From an uncultured Lachnobacterium sp. (GTDB lineage Bacteria > Bacillota > Clostridia > Lachnospirales > Lachnospiraceae), in the NCBI GenBank assembly GCA_900552085.1, contig URYB01000075.1, positions 1 to 10,030 of the forward strand: a stretch of DNA of 10,030 nt. Direction: 5' to 3'. Position 1 is the first letter of the stretch. Each line of letters starts with the position of its first letter. The notes beneath the pieces are model-generated. The model was not told the origin of the DNA and made no database searches. It saw only the letters and a program-made list of their open reading frames with translations. The position numbers and the translations under genes were made by a program. Positions 7,480 to 10,030 of this stretch are shown here, one piece after another.

Positions 7480-8505
7480 ATGGAAAAAAAGAATCTTGAT
7501 TGGGCCAATCTTGGATTTGGTTATATGACTACAGATTACCGTTACGTATCCAATTACAAAGACGGCAAATGGGATGATGGAGCGATTGTCACAGATGCAA
7601 ATGTAACATTAAATGAGTGTGCTGGTGTATTCCAGTATTCACAGTCTTGTTTTGAAGGACTGAAAGCATATACCACTGAAGATGGACATATCGTATGTTT
7701 CCGCCCGGACTTAAACGCAGCAAGAATGAAAGATTCCTGTGAGAGACTGGAGATGCCCGTATTCCCAGAGGATCGTTTCGTAGAGGCTGTAGAGCAGGTT
7801 GTCAGAGCAAACGCAGCATGGGTACCACCATTCGGTTCCGGCGCAACACTTTACATCCGTCCATACATGATCGCAACAAATGCAGTCATCGGTGTAAAGC
7901 CGGCAGATGAGTATCAGTTCCGTATTCTGGTTACACCAGTTGGACCATACTTCAAGGGTGGTGCTAAGCCAATTACAATCCGTGTTTCTGATTTTGACCG
8001 TGCAGCACCTCATGGAACCGGACATATCAAGGCAGGCTTGAACTACGCAATGAGCTTACATGCAATCGTAGATGCACACAAGCAGGGATTTGCTGAGAAT
8101 CTGTATCTTGATCCAGCAACAAGAACTTATGTTGAGGAGACAGGTGGAGCAAACTTCCTTTTCATTACAAAAGACGGAAAGTTCGTAACACCAAAGTCAG
8201 ACAGTATTTTACCTTCTATCACAAGAAGATCTCTGATGGTTGTTGCAGAGAAGTACCTGAACATGCCAGTAGAGCACAGACAGGTTAAATTCTCTGAGGT
8301 ACCTGATTTCGCAGAGTGTGGACTTTGCGGTACAGCAGCAGTTATTTCCCCAATCGGAAAAATCGTAGATCACGGCAAGGAGATCTGCTTCCCAAGTGGA
8401 ATGGAAGAAATGGGACCATACACAAAGAAGCTTCGTGAGACACTTACCGGAATCCAGATGGGTGAGATCGAAGGACCAGAAGGATGGGTTCACAAAATTA
8501 TGTAA
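7480..8505 (+). CDS. ilvE: Branched-chain amino acid aminotransferase (class IV, PLP-dependent)
   Basis: A 341-residue cytosolic transaminase catalysing the reversible last step of leucine, isoleucine and valine synthesis, moving the amino group between glutamate and the branched-chain 2-oxo acids. Seen: the class IV fold with substrate and cofactor motifs FEGLKAY (58-64), the catalytic PLP lysine K184 in GHIKAGLNYA, VEETGGANFLF (218-228), ITRRSL (247-252) and the phosphate-binding GTAAVISPIG near 284-293. Length and order fit the larger BCAT type resembling eukaryotic and Bacillus enzymes. A Cys pair (C280, C283) stands just before the GTAA loop, an offset place relative to the CXXC of mammalian BCATs. 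ATG 7480 follows GGAGGAGA (7465-7472). It forms its own transcription unit with promoter, leader and terminator. Codon use (aca, cca, gca, aga, aac, aag) looks more biased than in the flanking genes, suggesting high expression. Confidence 0.95.
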   Translation: MEKKNLDWANLGFGYMTTDYRYVSNYKDGKWDDGAIVTDANVTLNECAGVFQYSQSCFEGLKAYTTEDGHIVCFRPDLNAARMKDSCERLEMPVFPEDRFVEAVEQVVRANAAWVPPFGSGATLYIRPYMIATNAVIGVKPADEYQFRILVTPVGPYFKGGAKPITIRVSDFDRAAPHGTGHIKAGLNYAMSLHAIVDAHKQGFAENLYLDPATRTYVEETGGANFLFITKDGKFVTPKSDSILPSITRRSLMVVAEKYLNMPVEHRQVKFSEVPDFAECGLCGTAAVISPIGKIVDHGKEICFPSGMEEMGPYTKKLRETLTGIQMGEIEGPEGWVHKIM

Positions 8506-8543
8506 GATGCACATATGTGTATTCCGAAAATATGCAGGAAATC

Positions 8544-8573
8544 AAAAGAGATGTCGCAAGACATCTCTTTTTT
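8544..8573 (+). terminator. Intrinsic terminator after ilvE
   Basis: A perfect 12-bp stem (AAAAGAGATGTC at 8544-8555 with GACATCTCTTTT at 8560-8571) closes a GCAA tetraloop of the stable GNRA type. The 3' arm runs into six T (8568-8573). It lies 38 nt after the ilvE stop. The A-run on the 5' arm means it could also work weakly on the opposite strand. Confidence 0.93.
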
Positions 8574-8583
8574 GTGGTACAAT
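8573..8583 (+). promoter_or_regulatory. Extended -10 promoter of the amidase gene
   Basis: TGTGG-TACAAT fits the TRTGN extended -10 element plus a 5-of-6 -10 hexamer (TACAAT, 8578-8583). No clear -35 box is seen at 16-18 nt upstream, where the terminator stem lies; extended -10 promoters can do without one. It overlaps the last T of the ilvE terminator. The predicted start near 8590 leaves a leader of about 70 nt. Confidence 0.5.
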
Positions 8584-8644
8584 GGAGGTATCGTATTTTG
8601 TTTCGTACTTATAAGGAAAAATACACCGGAATACAACGAGCAGA

Positions 8645-8651
8645 AAAGGAG
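8645..8651 (+). promoter_or_regulatory. Ribosome binding site that places the amidase start at TTG 8659
   Basis: AAAGGAG ends 7 nt before the TTG at 8659. The in-frame ATG codons upstream (8515, 8551) lie within or before the terminator and promoter of the previous unit and lack a ribosome site. A start there would add a 48-residue extension unlike the family. Confidence 0.85.
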
Positions 8652-8658
8652 AACTTCC

Positions 8659-9384
8659 TTGACAGACGCACAGAGAAGATCAAAGGCGCGCATCGCCTAC
8701 CAGAAAGCAAAACGTAAGAAACAACTGCATACCCGCATTTTCATCACAATCCTGATTGCTGTCGTGATTCTCATCGCAATCGGAGCGATTGTGCGAATAC
8801 GGCAGAACCACGCAAAGACAACTTATGTGAAAGCAGATCAGATTACAGATACACTGTACAATGATAACCGCCCAGAACTGGATGTGGATTTACTTCCAAT
8901 CAACGATTATTCGAGACCGGCACGTGCATTGGAAAAAGTGAACGGAATTGTGGTTCATTATACAGCGAACCCGGGAACAACGGCGCAGCAGAACCGGGAT
9001 TATTTTGCGGGATTGGCAGAATCACATATTACCCATGCGAGCAGTCATTTTGTGATTGGGCTGGAGGGAGAAATCATACAGTGCATTCCATGTGATGAGA
9101 TCGCATATGCATCCAATGACCGGAACTCGGATACGATCGCGATTGAATGCTGCATCCCGGATGATACAGGCAAATTCAATGACCAGACGTATCAGTCACT
9201 GGTACAGCTTGTGACCTGGCTGATGGGACGGTATGACCTTGGTGTGGAAGATGTCATAAGACATTATGATGTGACCGGGAAGAACTGCCCGAAATACTTT
9301 GTGGAACATACAGAGGCATGGGATACATTCAAACAGGATCTGGTGACGTACATCCAGCAGCACGGTGTCAAAAAAGAGTCGTAG
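8659..9384 (+). CDS. Membrane-anchored N-acetylmuramoyl-L-alanine amidase (Amidase_2/PGRP fold)
   Basis: A 241-residue zinc amidase that would cut the bond between N-acetylmuramic acid and L-alanine in peptidoglycan. Seen: a very basic N-terminus (TDAQRRSKAR ... KRKKQ, 2-22), one membrane helix at about 26-46 with no signal-peptidase site evident, a linker (47-92), then the amidase domain (about 93-236). Zinc ligands are H100 in VVHYT, H202 in IRHYDVTGKNCP and C210; K208, two residues before the Cys, matches the catalytic Lys of T7 lysozyme-type enzymes. Positive-inside charge places the catalytic domain outside the cell, tethered to the membrane. TTG 8659 is chosen because AAAGGAG sits 7 nt upstream. 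It lies between its own extended -10 promoter and a further candidate promoter, so it is probably monocistronic. Likely role: wall turnover or remodelling. The domain is clear; the exact substrate form is not. Confidence 0.9.
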   Translation: MTDAQRRSKARIAYQKAKRKKQLHTRIFITILIAVVILIAIGAIVRIRQNHAKTTYVKADQITDTLYNDNRPELDVDLLPINDYSRPARALEKVNGIVVHYTANPGTTAQQNRDYFAGLAESHITHASSHFVIGLEGEIIQCIPCDEIAYASNDRNSDTIAIECCIPDDTGKFNDQTYQSLVQLVTWLMGRYDLGVEDVIRHYDVTGKNCPKYFVEHTEAWDTFKQDLVTYIQQHGVKKES

Positions 9385-9386
9385 TC

Positions 9387-9415
9387 TTGTAAAATACCGA
9401 AAAATAAATTAAAAT
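9387..9415 (+). promoter_or_regulatory. Candidate promoter of the downstream HEAT-like gene
   Basis: TTGTAA (9387-9392, 4 of 6) and TAAAAT (9410-9415, 5 of 6) are 17 nt apart, in the 62-nt AT-rich gap after the amidase stop. The predicted start near 9422 gives a leader of about 25 nt. AT-rich gaps yield such matches by chance, so this is moderate evidence. No terminator is seen between the two genes. Confidence 0.45.
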
Positions 9416-9432
9416 AGCAATAACATAGATAT

Positions 9433-9439
9433 AAAGGAG
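9433..9439 (+). promoter_or_regulatory. Ribosome binding site that places the last gene's start at TTG 9447
   Basis: AAAGGAG ends 7 nt before TTG 9447, which opens a frame without stops to the window end. It has the same layout as the amidase start (AAAGGAG, 7 nt, TTG). Confidence 0.8.
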
Positions 9440-9446
9440 TATTTCT

Positions 9447-10030
9447 TTGGAAACAATCTATCAGGAATTGAAAGAACAAAAGAATGTGCGCAGTAATCTC
9501 AGTGCTTTGCGGGCACAATTGAAAAAGAATGCAGATGAGCAGGCGTATACGCAGGCAGAGACATTTGCAGAAGAAAACGAATCGCTTTTCTGGGACTGGC
9601 TGGAAAGTGACGATGCAAAGACGAGAAAAAATGCAGCATTGTTACTAGGCGAAATCGAATATGAGCCGGCAGTGGAAAAACTGTTTACTTCCTATCAGAA
9701 GGAACAGACACTGTTTGTCCGAAGTGCTTATCTGGAAGCTTTGGCAAAATTTGATGTGGAACCGCTTTTGCCACAGTTAAAGCAACAATTGGATGCATTG
9801 CTTTCAAAAGAACGGACCGTAGAGAATCAGAAACACATCGAAGAAGAAGTGCGTGCCCTGCGTCGTATTATCATTATGTATGAAGGAATCACGCATCATA
9901 CGTTTGATAAAAAACAGAAAAAGAATCATGTACTTTTGCTTTGTAACCGAAATCAGAGGGAAACCGTTGCAGCGCTTGCAAAAGGCAGACCGCATCCGCT
10001 TGGCGTGATGGCAGATACGGATGATCTTAC
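9447..10030 (+). CDS. HEAT-repeat-like protein, probable N-terminal part of a TRM11-like methyltransferase (3' partial)
   Basis: An open frame of 194 codons from TTG 9447 runs off the window end. Seen: N-terminus METIYQELKEQ, a helical stretch to about 45, then HEAT-like helical hairpins (about 46-125) with typical small-residue positions in KTRKNAALLLGEIE and FVRSAYLEALAKF. A charged helix follows (125-145), and after YEGITHHTF (145-153) a new segment begins, HVLLLCNRNQRETVAAL (161-177), that looks like the start of a mixed alpha/beta domain. I associate this order with Lachnospiraceae proteins that continue into an RNA-methylase-like (TRM11-type) SAM-binding domain, but that domain lies outside the window, so the methyltransferase call is recollection of the family. 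The HEAT-like part could instead serve another effector. The start is supported by AAAGGAG at 9433-9439 and by a candidate promoter upstream. Confidence 0.75.
   Translation, partial: METIYQELKEQKNVRSNLSALRAQLKKNADEQAYTQAETFAEENESLFWDWLESDDAKTRKNAALLLGEIEYEPAVEKLFTSYQKEQTLFVRSAYLEALAKFDVEPLLPQLKQQLDALLSKERTVENQKHIEEEVRALRRIIIMYEGITHHTFDKKQKKNHVLLLCNRNQRETVAALAKGRPHPLGVMADTDDL

Noticed and set aside
8515..8658. N-terminal extension of the amidase from ATG 8515
   Set aside because: This stretch holds the ilvE terminator and a promoter, lacks a ribosome site at its start, and would place an odd second hydrophobic patch before the basic anchor; TTG 8659 fits better.
8659..8664. TTGACA as a -35 promoter box
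   Set aside because: It coincides with the amidase start codon and following codon, and no -10 hexamer is seen 16-18 nt downstream.

Overview
The window reads as a chromosomal segment of a gut-type Clostridia member, most likely Lachnospiraceae (Roseburia/Eubacterium/Coprococcus-like). This rests on protein style, moderate GC with AT-rich intergenic gaps, strong AGGAGG-type ribosome binding sites, frequent TTG starts, and a TTG-started HEAT-repeat protein of a kind I associate with that family. The genus is inference. Every gene lies on the + strand; I saw no tRNA, rRNA, CRISPR array, insertion sequence or phage gene.

Region 1 (1-7299) is one tightly packed operon of five genes. First come the C-terminal part of a VWA-like (DUF2201-type) protein, cut by the window start, and a MoxR-like AAA+ ATPase. 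Such pairs usually form an ATPase/adaptor that remodels or activates a client. Then come two long YhgE/Pip-type membrane proteins, clear paralogues of each other, with a small two-helix membrane protein between them. Gaps are 8-16 nt and the last two genes overlap by 17 nt, so co-expression is very likely. The notable idea is that the ATPase/VWA pair serves an envelope complex built from the two YhgE paralogues and the small protein; this is an inference from gene order.

Region 2 (7300-8573) is a self-contained unit. A good sigma-A-type promoter (TGGACA, 17 nt, TAGAAT) is followed by a leader of about 95 nt with several mutually exclusive small hairpins, then a branched-chain amino acid aminotransferase (ilvE), then a near-perfect intrinsic terminator. 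The upstream AT-rich gap carries two AAAATTTT octamers.

Region 3 (8573-10030) begins with an extended -10 promoter touching the terminator. It drives a membrane-anchored zinc N-acetylmuramoyl-L-alanine amidase (Amidase_2/PGRP fold) that starts at a TTG. A second candidate promoter precedes another TTG-started gene encoding a HEAT-like protein, probably the N-terminal half of a TRM11-like methyltransferase, which runs off the window end.

Three of the seven genes appear to start at TTG behind strong Shine-Dalgarno sequences, so ATG-only gene calling would misplace or miss them.
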